DNA of 50,425 bases from an uncultured archaeon. GTDB taxonomy: Archaea > Thermoproteota > Bathyarchaeia > TCS64. This document shows, piece after piece, positions 25,779-34,842 of the stretch. The stretch lies in NCBI GenBank assembly GCA_938048735.1, contig CALIUM010000010.1, forward strand, positions 1 to 50,425, given 5' to 3'. Below the pieces are notes generated by a model. That model searched no databases, had not been told where the DNA came from, and worked only from the letters and a program-made list of their open reading frames with translations. The translations under genes and the position numbers were made by a program. Positions within the stretch are counted from its first letter, which is position 1. Every line of letters begins with the position of its first letter.

Positions 25779-26825
25779 GTGGATATGATGGAGATAGACC
25801 TTTTGAGGAGGCTCTCCAACGCCTTCGGGCCACCAGGTGCTGAGGAGGAGCCCAGGGGGATAATGAGGGAGGAGCTCGAGGACTCGGCTGATGAGATCTC
25901 AGTGGATAAGCTGGGGAACATCTTCTTCCATAAGAGGGGTGAGGAGGGGTATCCTAGGGTCATGCTGGCTGCTCATATGGATGAGGTCGCCCTACTCGTC
26001 ACCCACATAGAGGATTCGGGCTTCCTGAGGTTTCACACCCTAGGAGGCATAACATCCCATGTCATGCCGGGGCAGAGGATAATATTCCGGGGGAGGCAGA
26101 GGCCCATTAAGGGCATCATAGGAACTAAGCCCCCACATATAATGACGGAGGAGGAGAGGAAGAAGCTATTCTCGATAGAGGAGCTTTTCGTCGATGTGGG
26201 CGCGGGAAGCCTCAAGGAGGCGGAGGAGAAGGGATGCCACATCGGGATGATGGGGGTATTCGACGTGGAGTTCACAGAGCTTGGTGGGGGATATGTGAGG
26301 GGCAAGGCGTTCGACGATAGAGCTGGATGCGCCGCGATGGTCAAGGCCTTCAAGGCCTTGAAGGGCTCCCCATACAACCTCGTAGCGGTTGGAACGATCC
26401 AGGAGGAGGTGGGGCTAAGGGGGGCGAGGACAGCAGCCTGGCAGGCAGAGCCGGACTACGCCCTGGCGATAGAGGGGACCTTCGCCTCGGATGTGCCCAG
26501 CTCAAAGCCCCACGAGGTCTCAGCAAAGCTTGGAGGAGGACCTGTAATAACAATAGCGGATAATTCGATAATAGTCCATCCAAAGGTGCTCAGGACCCTG
26601 ATAGAGGCCGCTGAAGCTGAGGACATCCCCTACCAGTTCAAGAAGGTCCCGAGGGGAGGGACAGATGCAGGCGCCATCCACCTCACGAGGGCTGGGATCC
26701 CCAGCGGCGTCGTCGCCATCCCCTGCAGGTACATCCATGGACCCGCCTCAGTAGCCCACATAGATGACATAGAGAACACGGCCAGGCTTGTTGAGGCCTT
26801 CATAAGGAGAATATCAACAAAATAA
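25779..26825 (+). CDS. M42 family aminopeptidase (TET / deblocking type)
   Basis: A 348-residue metallo-aminopeptidase of the M42 family, which builds large tetrahedral complexes that digest peptides. The ligands follow the family order: AAHMDEVAL (His and Asp), GKAFDDRAGC (bridging Asp), TIQEEVGLRGA (catalytic Glu and metal Glu), AIEGTFASD (Asp) and CRYIHGPAS (His). It starts at GTG 25779 (MDMMEID); ATG at 25785 or 25788 is equally possible. It stands alone and is followed by a 263-nt AT-rich gap. Confidence 0.93.
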   Translation: MDMMEIDLLRRLSNAFGPPGAEEEPRGIMREELEDSADEISVDKLGNIFFHKRGEEGYPRVMLAAHMDEVALLVTHIEDSGFLRFHTLGGITSHVMPGQRIIFRGRQRPIKGIIGTKPPHIMTEEERKKLFSIEELFVDVGAGSLKEAEEKGCHIGMMGVFDVEFTELGGGYVRGKAFDDRAGCAAMVKAFKALKGSPYNLVAVGTIQEEVGLRGARTAAWQAEPDYALAIEGTFASDVPSSKPHEVSAKLGGGPVITIADNSIIVHPKVLRTLIEAAEAEDIPYQFKKVPRGGTDAGAIHLTRAGIPSGVVAIPCRYIHGPASVAHIDDIENTARLVEAFIRRISTK

Positions 26826-27088
26826 TCGATAAAGCGGCAACCCCCTAGAAAGAGAAGCCCGTTTTCACTTAATTTTCAATAACCTATTTTAAGAGTAGAA
26901 ATCTAGGATTTAAACATTGGATCTGAAAATGTTAAATCTTACGCTTTGTGACTTAACTCCAAGAGATCATTATGGCCATATAAAATTTTCCCAGTTAAAC
27001 CTCAATATTTATGATGGAAGCTAACATAAGATATGAATTAAGACACAAAGCTTAATCTTCTACAATTTAGTTTAAAGTTTATGTGTTC

Positions 27089-27430
27089 TTAACATGTCAG
27101 ATGTAGAGCCGCCGCTGTCTTCCTCCCGGCCCTTATCATCTCGTTAAAGATCTCGCATGCTTCCCCTGTCCTAACAGCGAAGAGTTTTATCCTCCTATCT
27201 GCTAGCTCCCCTCTCACGTCATCCCCGATCTCCATCATTCCATAGGCCCCCTGACCAACAACCAAGACCTCGATATCGGAGTTTAGGATCATGGTAATAT
27301 CCTCAAGGCGGAGCCTGTGTCCCTCAACCCTCCACCAGTCCTCCTTCACATACCCCGGGAGGATAATGAGATCCCTATCATACTCAACCCCATCAACGAT
27401 TATCCTTCCAAATCTATAGGATTCAATCAT
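27089..27430 (-). CDS. Mth938-like domain protein
   Basis: A 113-residue single-domain protein of the Mth938/NDUFAF3 fold. The pattern is IESYRFGRIIVDGVEYDRDLIILP, then a middle with VEVLVVGQGAYGMMEI-like strands and a C-terminal helix FNEMIRAGRKTAAALHLTC, which matches family ends. Homologues in mitochondria assist complex I assembly; the archaeal role is unknown. Confidence 0.8.
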   Translation of the reverse strand: MIESYRFGRIIVDGVEYDRDLIILPGYVKEDWWRVEGHRLRLEDITMILNSDIEVLVVGQGAYGMMEIGDDVRGELADRRIKLFAVRTGEACEIFNEMIRAGRKTAAALHLTC

Positions 27431-28327
27431 CAGGAGATAACAAATTCATCCAAGGCAAAAGTTTTACCCTTGTAAAGGGGGAGATAGGCCCCAGCACCTA
27501 GATCATCCGCAGCAATCATCTGGTTTGGCTGCGCTATAGGGCCTAGCTGGCTATGGCTCAACTACGGCTCAAAATCCTTAGCCTTTTAATTGCAGACATG
27601 AGGTTGTAGCAGATGGTTTTTGATCCAATTTATGTTCTTAGGTTTGTTTTGTTTTATTTCTGATTATATAGCCTACGATGCTTTTTAGCGTGTACCATCT
27701 AATTCAACTTTTTGGCTTGTAGAAACGGTTGAATACGCGTGGAATGCTCTCCTGTAGAGGGTTACATGTTTTCCGATATCCAGAAGCCCTCATCGGACTG
27801 GCTCTTTTTAAGCTAATTTTATGGTGCGCTACCCTATTCCGCGGTTAGTTAGCAGTTTCTCCTGGACAAGCAGCCCTAGATCAGCCATCAGGGAGTGGAA
27901 AATGGTAAAACCTGTTGATTATCCCGTATGCTTAATGTGTTTTTGATTATGTTAAGATGATTTTGCCAATCTACTTGATGAAGTGGTGGGGCCAGAACAG
28001 TATCATAAACGCTTTGAGCCTTCAAACGACCCTGGAAAGACGGTTCAAATTAATGGAGAGTTAGGAGGAAATAGAAGCAAAGAAGGGAAGAAGGCTCAAA
28101 AGGTCTTTCCCTCGGGCTTGAGCCCGACAGGGCATTAATGCGTAAGGGATTATGGAACCAAGTAATACGAGAGATCGAGCTTCCTCGGAAGGGCGATAGC
28201 AGATGTAAAGAAAATAGGATGAGAGACATTATCGAGGGAGGAGAGCTTGTCAAAGAATCCCAAAGCAAGTAGCTCAAAAACGTCGAGATAGGTTTAAATC
28301 TATGTATTATCTATATATAGAGTATCT
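27431..28327. other. Gene-poor AT-rich region with possible decayed coding traces
   Basis: About 900 nt without a convincing gene. Around 27735-27850 a frame reads NTRGMLSCRGLHVFRYPEA and LIGLALFKLIL, and around 28130-28275 another reads ALMRKGLWNQVIREIEL. These look like worn protein fragments, perhaps of a transposase, but I cannot name a family. An inverted repeat (TAGGCCC / GGGCCTA) lies at about 27485-27543. A TTTAAAT box at 28293-28299 serves the VapBC pair. Confidence 0.35.
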
Positions 28328-28603
28328 ATGGGATATAAGACGATCAGCCTCTCCGACGAGGCTTACAGAAGGCTGTCCTCCCTAAAGAGGGAGGGCGAAT
28401 CCTTTACGGATGTGATCCTGAGGCTCTGCTCCTCTGCTCCTAAGAGGCCCCTGGCTAGCTTCGCCGGAGCCTGGGCCATGAGCGAAGAGGAGGAGAAGGA
28501 GATCTTCGGCGAGATCATGGAGCTGTGGAGGGGATATGAAGAGGGTCTGCTTAGACACAGACTTTCTAGTAGCCCTATTGAGAGGGAATCCGGAAGCAGT
28601 TGA
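28328..28603 (+). CDS. VapB-type antitoxin
   Basis: A 91-residue antitoxin of the VapB family common in archaea (DUF217 type). It starts YKTISLSDEAYRRLSSLKREGESFTDVILRL, the typical ribbon-helix-helix-like DNA-binding part, followed by an acidic, flexible C-terminal half that would wrap the toxin. It is paired with the PIN gene downstream, whose start lies 68 nt before this stop. The last 20 or so residues are therefore read in a second frame over the toxin's first codons; typical VapB proteins end near residue 75, so the tail is unusual. Confidence 0.85.
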   Translation: MGYKTISLSDEAYRRLSSLKREGESFTDVILRLCSSAPKRPLASFAGAWAMSEEEEKEIFGEIMELWRGYEEGLLRHRLSSSPIERESGSS

Positions 28604-28937
28604 GAGGTCTGAGGAGTACGACTCTATCAGGGCGGAGATCTCCACCACATCGATGAACGCCTTTGAAATCTATCTAGGCGCCTTTAGGTCGAGAGAGGCC
28701 TTAAAGAACGTCAAGCAAGCCGACGACCTACTTAACTCGATCAGGATCCTCGATTTCACCCTAGAGAGCTCGAGAAGATCCAGCGAGATCCTCTCGGGGC
28801 TCCTCCGAAGAGGGACGCCCATCGATTTGAGAGATGCGATCATAGCTGGAACAGCACTGGTCGGCGGATACACACTAGTAACGAGAAACGTGGAGCACTT
28901 CAGTAGGGTTACAGGACTAAGCATCGAGACATGGTAG
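28536..28937 (+). CDS. VapC-type PIN domain ribonuclease toxin
   Basis: A 133-residue PIN domain. It has the acidic active site: CLDTDFLVALL (first Asp), TTSMNAFEIYLG (Glu), DLRDAIIAG (Asp pair) and TLVTRNVEHF (last polar residue). VapC toxins cut tRNA or rRNA when the antitoxin is lost. It overlaps its antitoxin gene by 68 nt, which is longer than usual. Confidence 0.92.
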   Translation: MKRVCLDTDFLVALLRGNPEAVERSEEYDSIRAEISTTSMNAFEIYLGAFRSREALKNVKQADDLLNSIRILDFTLESSRRSSEILSGLLRRGTPIDLRDAIIAGTALVGGYTLVTRNVEHFSRVTGLSIETW

Positions 28938-29061
28938 AGGCAAGACCCCCTTTTTATGAAACCATTCTGAATGGATCCTGCCCATATATCCATGTGGGTT
29001 AGCCTGCCCCACAGATCAAGTAGATGTCAAAACCACCTATCGATAATTCTTTAGGGTAGGA

Positions 29062-30282
29062 GTGCAACCCTATAAATCGGCCGAAATGTTTGGACAGCAA
29101 GTCCTGGACTTAATTTTTCCATTCCATGTCCTTTTCGGGATAGGCACAAGAAGTAGGGTAGGTTCCCTAGCCAGAGAGCTATCCTCTGGGAGGTCAGCTC
29201 TCATCCTAACGGATAGGAATCTTGAGGGGATGGACTTCATTAAAGAGATTAGAGGGCATCTTGAGGCGTCAGGGTTCCAAGCCGAGGTCTTCAGTGAAAT
29301 AGAGGCGGAACCCCTCGAGGAGACAGTACTAAGGGTTGCGGAGCACGTGAGAAGCTTGAAGCCGGATATAGTCATCAGCGTGGGGGGTGGAAGTGTCCTA
29401 GACATGGGTAAAACGGCCTCGGTCATGGCCACTAACCCGGGTAACCCCCTGGAATACTTCGGAGCCCCTCTTATGCCGGCTAAAAGATCACCGGAGAGGC
29501 GGGGAACCCCGAAGATCCTCATACCAACCACAGCTGGCACAGCTAGCGAGATGACCCAGTTCGCCGTCATAATTGACAGGGATAGAAGGACGAAGAAGGT
29601 CCTCTCATCCCCCTATGCCATGGCAGACCTGGCCTTGGTTGACCCCTCCCTCACTGCCTCCATGCCGCCCCGCCTCACGGCTGGCTGCGGTATGGACGCC
29701 CTCAGCCACGCGATAGAGGGCTACATGTCCCTCTGGTCCAATCCCCTCACAGACTCGGTATCCCTTGAGGCCTCGAGGCTGATATTCGAGAATTTGAGGA
29801 AGGCCTACTATAATGGTGGGGATATGAAGGCTAGGTATCACATGTCCCTAGCTGCGTCGATGGCCGGGATACCCCTCGCCAATGCTAGGGTGGTTCTGGG
29901 CCATTCCATAGCCCAGGTTATCGGACCGAGGTATGGATTACCCCACGGCATCGCTTGTGCAATGGCCCTGCCATACGCCATGAGATACAACCTTCCAGTG
30001 TTGAGAGAGAAATTCTGCAGGCTAGCCTGGTACATGGGCATAGAACCGGATGGGGTTAAGGGCAGAACCTCGGCTGTGAGGGTGGTGGAGGAAGTCTCAA
30101 ATCTCTCAGGGGAACTCAGGATCCCTTTGAGCCTGAATGAATTGGCGATACCGAGGGAAGACCTTCCAGAGATCGCTGAGGACATAATGAAATACCAGCC
30201 ACGCCCCAACAACCCAAGAATCCTAGTCAAAGAAGACTTAATGGAATTACTAGAAGATATGTGGAATGGAAAGGTCACATAA
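29062..30282 (+). CDS. Iron-containing alcohol dehydrogenase (group III)
   Basis: A 406-residue NAD(P)-dependent dehydrogenase. It has the nucleotide motif GGGSVLDMGK (108-117), the PTTAGTASEMT segment and metal ligands Asp212 and His216 (MDALSHAIEG), His281 (VLGHSIAQ) and His295 (LPHGIACA). The family reduces aldehydes or oxidises primary alcohols; the substrate is open (butanol-, lactaldehyde- and 1,3-propanediol-type enzymes share these motifs). It starts at GTG 29062 or, less likely, ATG 29086. It stands alone downstream of VapBC. Confidence 0.93.
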   Translation: MQPYKSAEMFGQQVLDLIFPFHVLFGIGTRSRVGSLARELSSGRSALILTDRNLEGMDFIKEIRGHLEASGFQAEVFSEIEAEPLEETVLRVAEHVRSLKPDIVISVGGGSVLDMGKTASVMATNPGNPLEYFGAPLMPAKRSPERRGTPKILIPTTAGTASEMTQFAVIIDRDRRTKKVLSSPYAMADLALVDPSLTASMPPRLTAGCGMDALSHAIEGYMSLWSNPLTDSVSLEASRLIFENLRKAYYNGGDMKARYHMSLAASMAGIPLANARVVLGHSIAQVIGPRYGLPHGIACAMALPYAMRYNLPVLREKFCRLAWYMGIEPDGVKGRTSAVRVVEEVSNLSGELRIPLSLNELAIPREDLPEIAEDIMKYQPRPNNPRILVKEDLMELLEDMWNGKVT

Positions 30283-30432
30283 GAAGAAGTTAAAGTTAAA
30301 TATATTTAGAGATTCTTGAAACCCCTTTAAGGTAAAAGATTGGAATAATTAAAAAGAATTAATATCAGGATGTAAGATATGTTATGAGGTATGGAGATTT
30401 GAAATCCCTCTTTTTAGATGTGGGTTAGAAGT

Positions 30433-30654
30433 GCAGCGCGGAGCTCAGGCCTCCGAGCGTCCTCGGGTGGTATCGACCGGCCGGATGCGATCCGATCCCA
30501 AGTCCTAGGCCTTGGGTATCGTCTCGCCGATACCTAGCCTGGGCACATGTTATAGAGCTCGACGCAGGCTAACCCGCGTCTAGCATCCCGCTTTCAATCC
30601 CTTTTCAGGGATCTAGGCGTATGCCACCCTATAACATGCTTTTATCCGCGCTGC
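30433..30654. ncRNA. Candidate structured RNA of unknown family
   Basis: A GC-rich island in an AT-rich gap with no gene. The ends pair perfectly over 10 bp (GCAGCGCGGA at 30433-30442 with TCCGCGCTGC at 30645-30654). Inside are CCGAG/CTCGG (30453-30466), an AGGC + GGTATCG stem with its complement (30507-30540), CATGTTATAG/CTATAACATG (30546-30555 with 30629-30638), GACGCAGG/CCCGCGTC (30561-30580) and ATCCC/GGGAT near 30597-30612. Conserved motifs of RNase P RNA, SRP RNA, tRNA and 5S rRNA are not seen. The strand is not settled: some stems have G-U pairs only on the plus strand, others only on the minus. A T-rich run follows on the plus strand (30677-30692). Confidence 0.6.
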
Positions 30655-30927
30655 AAATAATATGGTTGCAGCCAGTTTTATTTTATTATTGTGTTGCATG
30701 GATCTTCCAATAATAGGTGAATTTTCGTTAAATCTCACTGAAAATTGACACATAAATGCGAATAATGTCTCAAAATTTTATAACAAAAATAGAGATGCTA
30801 TGATCATTTCAAAAACTTTCAATCCTTTCTAGTTTAATGCGTTATGGGGTTAAACTCGTAGCTCTACATCCCTGTGACCTGGCGCGTTGTTGAAATTTTG
30901 GGTTGAGGCCTTCATGTCGGTAGAAAG

Positions 30928-30935
30928 ATATAAAT
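30928..30935 (+). promoter_or_regulatory. TATA box for the eS1 operon
   Basis: ATATAAAT about 50 nt before the TTG start of eS1, giving a transcript start near 30958 and a short 5' leader. Confidence 0.5.
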
Positions 30936-30980
30936 GGGTGGTCCTTCTCTTCAGAGAGGACCGTAGAGGGCCGCTTTGGC

Positions 30981-31550
30981 TTGTCGTCTAGGGATAAGTG
31001 GAGGAAAAAGGAGTGGTATGAAGTCTACCTTCCGAGGTACTTCGGAGAATCCAAGATAGGTGAGACCATAGCAGACGACCCATCCAAGATAATAGGCCGG
31101 GTTCTCGAGACGACCCTTGCTCAGGTCACAGGTGACTTCTCTCAGGATTACATTAAACTCTACTTCCAGGCCACGAGCGTGGATGAGCATGGGGTGAGGA
31201 CCATATTCAAGGGTCATGAGTACCTTAGGGACTATCTCAGAAGCCTTGTGAGGAGGAGAAGCACGAAAGTGGATGGTATATTCAGGGTTAACACCCTTGA
31301 TGGGTTCAAGCTCAAGGTCGCTGTCGTGGCCCTCACCCAGACGAGGATAAAGACATCCTTGGAGAAGAAGATCAGGAGCATTATGAAGAGGATTGTTGAG
31401 GAGAAGGCTAGAAACCTAACCTTCGAGCAGATGGCCCACGAGATAGTTCTTGGAAAGCTGGCTTCCGACATCTATAATGAGGCGAAGAAGATAGCAGCCC
31501 TGAGGCATGTGGGGGTTAGGAAGTCCGAGCTCCTCATGACACCCAACTGA
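30981..31550 (+). CDS. rps3ae: Small-subunit ribosomal protein eS1 (S3Ae)
   Basis: A 189-residue eS1 with the family start KWRKKEWYEVYLPRYFGES, the central strand region TTLAQVTGDFSQDYIKLYFQ and the basic middle RTIFKGHEYLRDYLRSLVRRRSTKVDG. Typical archaeal lengths are about 190-220. TTG at 30981 is the only good start in the frame. It lies near the mRNA exit of the 30S subunit. It opens a run of co-directional genes ending with the GTPase at 36485. Confidence 0.95.
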   Translation: MSSRDKWRKKEWYEVYLPRYFGESKIGETIADDPSKIIGRVLETTLAQVTGDFSQDYIKLYFQATSVDEHGVRTIFKGHEYLRDYLRSLVRRRSTKVDGIFRVNTLDGFKLKVAVVALTQTRIKTSLEKKIRSIMKRIVEEKARNLTFEQMAHEIVLGKLASDIYNEAKKIAALRHVGVRKSELLMTPN

Positions 31551-31601
31551 GACCTAAATCCTTTAAATGCTTAAAATTAGAATGTTTTAGAAGTCTAGCC
31601 C

Positions 31602-32213
31602 TTGAACCCAAGAAGGAGGGTCGCTAGGGAGGCAGCCCGCCTGCTCTATCTCGGCCTTGCGGAGGAGTTCATAAAGGCCAAAGAGATGGCAGCCCAAGCC
31701 CTAGGAGAGGATGTCTTACCCAGCAATTACGAGGTCGCTTTGGAACTTGACCAGATAGCGGATGAGGAGGAGGGAATCAAAAGGAGGTGGCTCCTCATAA
31801 GGCTGAGAGAAGAGGCTCTAAGAGTGATGAGGATTCTTGAGGGGTTCAATCCCAGGTTGATCGGGAGTGTTTGGAGGGGAACGGCCAGGATGGGGAGCGA
31901 CATCGATATAGTAGTATTCGCCTCAGAGCCAGATGAAGTCGAGAAAAGGCTACTGGAGGTTGGTCTAGCTCTAGATAGGGAAGACCTTGTAACCCTTAAG
32001 AGGGGGAAGCCCATAAACTCTGTACACATCAAATCAAGGCTTGAGAGCGGGAATGAGGTGGAGGTAGTGGTCAGGCCTCCAGATGTCTCGAATATCTATG
32101 AGAGGTGCGACATCTATGGAGACCTGAAGAGAGGGCTAAGCATCCGAGAGCTCGAGGAGGTCTTGAGTAGGGATCCCTTGAGAGTTTTCATCCCAAAGAG
32201 GCGACGTGATTGA
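31602..32213 (+). CDS. Nucleotidyltransferase domain protein (COG2413-like)
   Basis: A 203-residue protein. The N-terminal part is helical (about 1-85, AREAARLLYLGLAEEFIKAKEMAA). A pol-beta type nucleotidyltransferase core follows, with GSVWRGTARMGSDIDIVVF (about 87-105), carrying the metal-binding Asp pair, and EVVV later as the third acidic strand. The archaeal family is unassigned; it resembles NTP-transferring RNA or protein modifiers. Its stop overlaps the TTG start of the phosphoglucosamine mutase by 4 nt. Confidence 0.83.
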   Translation: MNPRRRVAREAARLLYLGLAEEFIKAKEMAAQALGEDVLPSNYEVALELDQIADEEEGIKRRWLLIRLREEALRVMRILEGFNPRLIGSVWRGTARMGSDIDIVVFASEPDEVEKRLLEVGLALDREDLVTLKRGKPINSVHIKSRLESGNEVEVVVRPPDVSNIYERCDIYGDLKRGLSIRELEEVLSRDPLRVFIPKRRRD

Positions 32214-33565
32214 ATTCCAAGCTCTTCGGAACATCTGGGATTAGAGGAGTAGCGAACGTGGATGTAACTTCAACCCTCTCCCTATGGGTTGGGGCGGCCC
32301 TAGCATCAACTCTAGGAGGGGGAGAGATACTTGTGGGGAGAGATGTGAGGCTTACTGGAGAGATGCTGGAGTCCGCCCTCATCTCAGGAATATTATCCTG
32401 TGGGGGAGATGTGAAGAGGCTGGGCATCCTTCCAACGCCCAGCATAGCCTTCCTAACCAAGGAACTCGAGGCGGACTCAGGGGTCTCATTGACAGCCTCC
32501 CATAATCCCCCTCAGTACAACGGCATCAAGCTCTTCAACTCAACGGGAATGGCATACACCGCAGAACAGCAGATGAGATTGGAGGAGATCATAGACAGGA
32601 GAGAATTTAAACTGTCGGGATGGGATGCTATAGGCTCAGCAGTATCTGCGGATGAGAAGTGGAGGTATATAAAGGCCCTCGCAGATGAGGTCAAGCCTGA
32701 CCAGAGGGGTAGGATCATCTGCGACCTCTTCAACGGCTCCACATGCACAGTCGCGCCTAGGCTTTTCGAGGAGGTTGGGGTGGAGGCCATCATCATCAAT
32801 GGACAACCAGACGGCCACTTCCCCTCAGGAACCCCAGAGCCCACCCCCATGAGCCTCAGGAGGCTCGGGGTGATGGTTAAGGTTATGGAGGCCGAGATCG
32901 GGTTCGCATTCGACGGGGATGGAGATAGAATGATGGCGGTTGATGAGGAGGGTAGAATCCCAAGCCAGGACGCCCTCCTCGCGGCCTACTCAAGGTACAT
33001 GGTCGAGAAAAGGGGAGGAGGAGTAGTCGTCACCCATATAGGAGCCTCTATGTGCATCGACGAGGCTGTATCAGAGGCAGGGGGGGCCGTGGCAAGAACG
33101 AGGGTGGGGGATGTGAGCATCGCCGAGGAGATGGTGAGACGAGGGGCCATATTTGGGGGGGAGCCCGTGGGAGCCTGGATACATCCCGATATCCATCTAT
33201 GCCCCGACGGTCTCCTCTCAGCCCTTAAGCTTCTTGAGGCCCTAGAGGGGAGAACCCTCTCCGAGTTTATGGAGGGGATCAATGAGTATCCCATATTGAG
33301 CGCGAAGCTCGACTGCCGAGAAGACAAGAAAGAGGAGGTGATGAGGAGGATCTCCCACAGCTACCCCGAGGCCATAAGAGAGGCGGCGGCCACAACGATC
33401 GATGGTCTCCGCCTCGACCTCGAGGATGGATGGATCCTCATAAGGGCTTCTGGAACAGAGCCAGCAATTAGGATAACCGTCGAGGCGAGAGAATTTGAAG
33501 TGGCGAAGGGGCTTCTGAAAGGAGCCCAAGAGCTCGTATTAAAGGCCTTAAAGGGGATCTCATGA
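32210..33565 (+). CDS. glmM: Phosphoglucosamine mutase (alpha-D-phosphohexomutase family)
   Basis: A 451-residue four-domain phosphohexomutase. The start is TTG 32210 (MNSKLFGTSGIRG). Catalytic phosphoserine loop LTASHNPPQYNGIK (about 98-111); metal loop FDGDGDRMMAVD (about 234-245); sugar loop GGEPVGAWIHPD (about 318); phosphate loop RASGTEPAIRI near the C-terminus. It interconverts glucosamine-6-P and glucosamine-1-P, or mannose and glucose phosphates; the next gene, a GlmU-like enzyme, favours the amino-sugar route to UDP-GlcNAc. It overlaps both neighbours by 4 nt. Confidence 0.92.
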   Translation: MNSKLFGTSGIRGVANVDVTSTLSLWVGAALASTLGGGEILVGRDVRLTGEMLESALISGILSCGGDVKRLGILPTPSIAFLTKELEADSGVSLTASHNPPQYNGIKLFNSTGMAYTAEQQMRLEEIIDRREFKLSGWDAIGSAVSADEKWRYIKALADEVKPDQRGRIICDLFNGSTCTVAPRLFEEVGVEAIIINGQPDGHFPSGTPEPTPMSLRRLGVMVKVMEAEIGFAFDGDGDRMMAVDEEGRIPSQDALLAAYSRYMVEKRGGGVVVTHIGASMCIDEAVSEAGGAVARTRVGDVSIAEEMVRRGAIFGGEPVGAWIHPDIHLCPDGLLSALKLLEALEGRTLSEFMEGINEYPILSAKLDCREDKKEEVMRRISHSYPEAIREAAATTIDGLRLDLEDGWILIRASGTEPAIRITVEAREFEVAKGLLKGAQELVLKALKGIS

Positions 33566-34842
33566 AAGGTGTGGTTCTAGCCGCGGGGTTAGGGGTCAGG
33601 CTGAAGCCCTTCACCCTCACCAGGCCAAAGGTATTGATCCCCGTGGGAGGTGTCCCATTATTGGAGTGGATTTTGAGGAGGCTTAGGGAGGCGGGGGTCA
33701 GGGAGATCCTCATCATAACCCACCACATGGACAACCTTATCAGGGATTACTTCGGCTCAGGCTCAAGGCTCGGATTAAAGCTCTCCTTTGCAAGGCAGGA
33801 AAGGGTACTAGGAACCGCCGACGCCTTCAGGGTGGCAGAGGGATTCGTGAAGGGGGAGGAGTTCCTCGGTCTCAATGGTGACCTATACTTATCACCTGGG
33901 ACTATTGAGAGGGTTCTAGAGGGCCATAGAGAGGGGGAAGTCACCATGACGGTTGTGCCGGTTGAGACACCTTCTAGGTACGGGATCGTCACGCTTGAAG
34001 GAGGTTTGGTGAAGGGGCTTGTAGAGAAGCCCGAGCCTGGAAAGGAGCCAAGCAGGCTGGCAAACGCTGGAATATACATCTTCCCTCAGGGGGTCTTCGA
34101 ATGGATAAGGAGAACTCCTTCCTCCACCAGAGGAGAGTACGAAATAACCGAATCCATCAGGATGATGATGGAGGCAGGGGAAACGATAAGGGCTGTGGAG
34201 ATAGCATCCGATTCTTGGCTTGAGATAGGATATCCATGGAAGCTCCTAGAGGCGAACGAGAGGATCCTCCAGGCCCTCGAGCATCGTATTGAGGGAGAAT
34301 TGGAGGAAGGGGCGGTTATAATTCCACCCGTCAAGATCGGAAAGGGTACGAGGGTTAGGTCTGGATCCTACATAGAAGGCCCCGTGCTCATCGGCGAGGG
34401 CTGCGATATTGGTCCGAACTGTTATATAAGGCCCCACACGAGCATAGGCTCGGGGGTCAGGGTGGGGAACGGATGCGAGGTGAAGAACAGTATAGTGATG
34501 GACAGGGCTCACATCTCCCACCTATGCTATGTCGGGGACAGCGTCATAGGTGAGGGATGCAACCTAGGAGCAGGAACAATAACAGCCAACCTCCGATTCG
34601 ACGGGAGGGAGGTGGAGGTGAGGATGGAGGATATGGTGATAAGCTCGGGTAGGAGAAAGCTTGGGGCCTTCATAGGGGATGAGGCCCAGACAGGAGTGAA
34701 CGTGAGCCTAATGCCAGGGGTGAAGGTCGGGCCCAAGGCGTGGATAGCCCCGGGCCTCACAGTATACGAAGACATCCCCGAAGGGGCCCTCTACTCCATC
34801 CCCAGAGGTGGAGTTAAGCCTAGAGCCCGGCGCCACATTTAA
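33562..34842 (+). CDS. Bifunctional sugar-1-phosphate nucleotidylyltransferase / acetyltransferase (GlmU-like)
   Basis: A 426-residue two-domain enzyme. The N-terminal nucleotidyltransferase has LAAGLGVRLKPFTLTRPK (6-23) and LNGDLYLSPG, and the C-terminal half (about 245-420) is a left-handed beta helix with hexapeptide repeats such as IGPNCYIRPHTSIG and GAGTITANLRFDG, the acetyltransferase active-site region. In archaea this architecture makes UDP-GlcNAc and dTDP- or UDP-glucose sugars. The chain with GlmM upstream gives a short pathway from glucosamine-6-P. Translation overlaps GlmM by 4 nt. Confidence 0.93.
   Translation: MKGVVLAAGLGVRLKPFTLTRPKVLIPVGGVPLLEWILRRLREAGVREILIITHHMDNLIRDYFGSGSRLGLKLSFARQERVLGTADAFRVAEGFVKGEEFLGLNGDLYLSPGTIERVLEGHREGEVTMTVVPVETPSRYGIVTLEGGLVKGLVEKPEPGKEPSRLANAGIYIFPQGVFEWIRRTPSSTRGEYEITESIRMMMEAGETIRAVEIASDSWLEIGYPWKLLEANERILQALEHRIEGELEEGAVIIPPVKIGKGTRVRSGSYIEGPVLIGEGCDIGPNCYIRPHTSIGSGVRVGNGCEVKNSIVMDRAHISHLCYVGDSVIGEGCNLGAGTITANLRFDGREVEVRMEDMVISSGRRKLGAFIGDEAQTGVNVSLMPGVKVGPKAWIAPGLTVYEDIPEGALYSIPRGGVKPRARRHI

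Noticed and set aside
30433-30654. The structured RNA as RNase P RNA or SRP RNA
   Set aside because: I looked on both strands for the RNase P core (GAGGAAAGTCC-type) and the SRP helix 8 motif (GGAAG-AGCA type) and found neither.
30951-31217. Minus-strand frame over the eS1 gene
   Set aside because: It is the shadow of eS1, which has clear family similarity on the plus strand.
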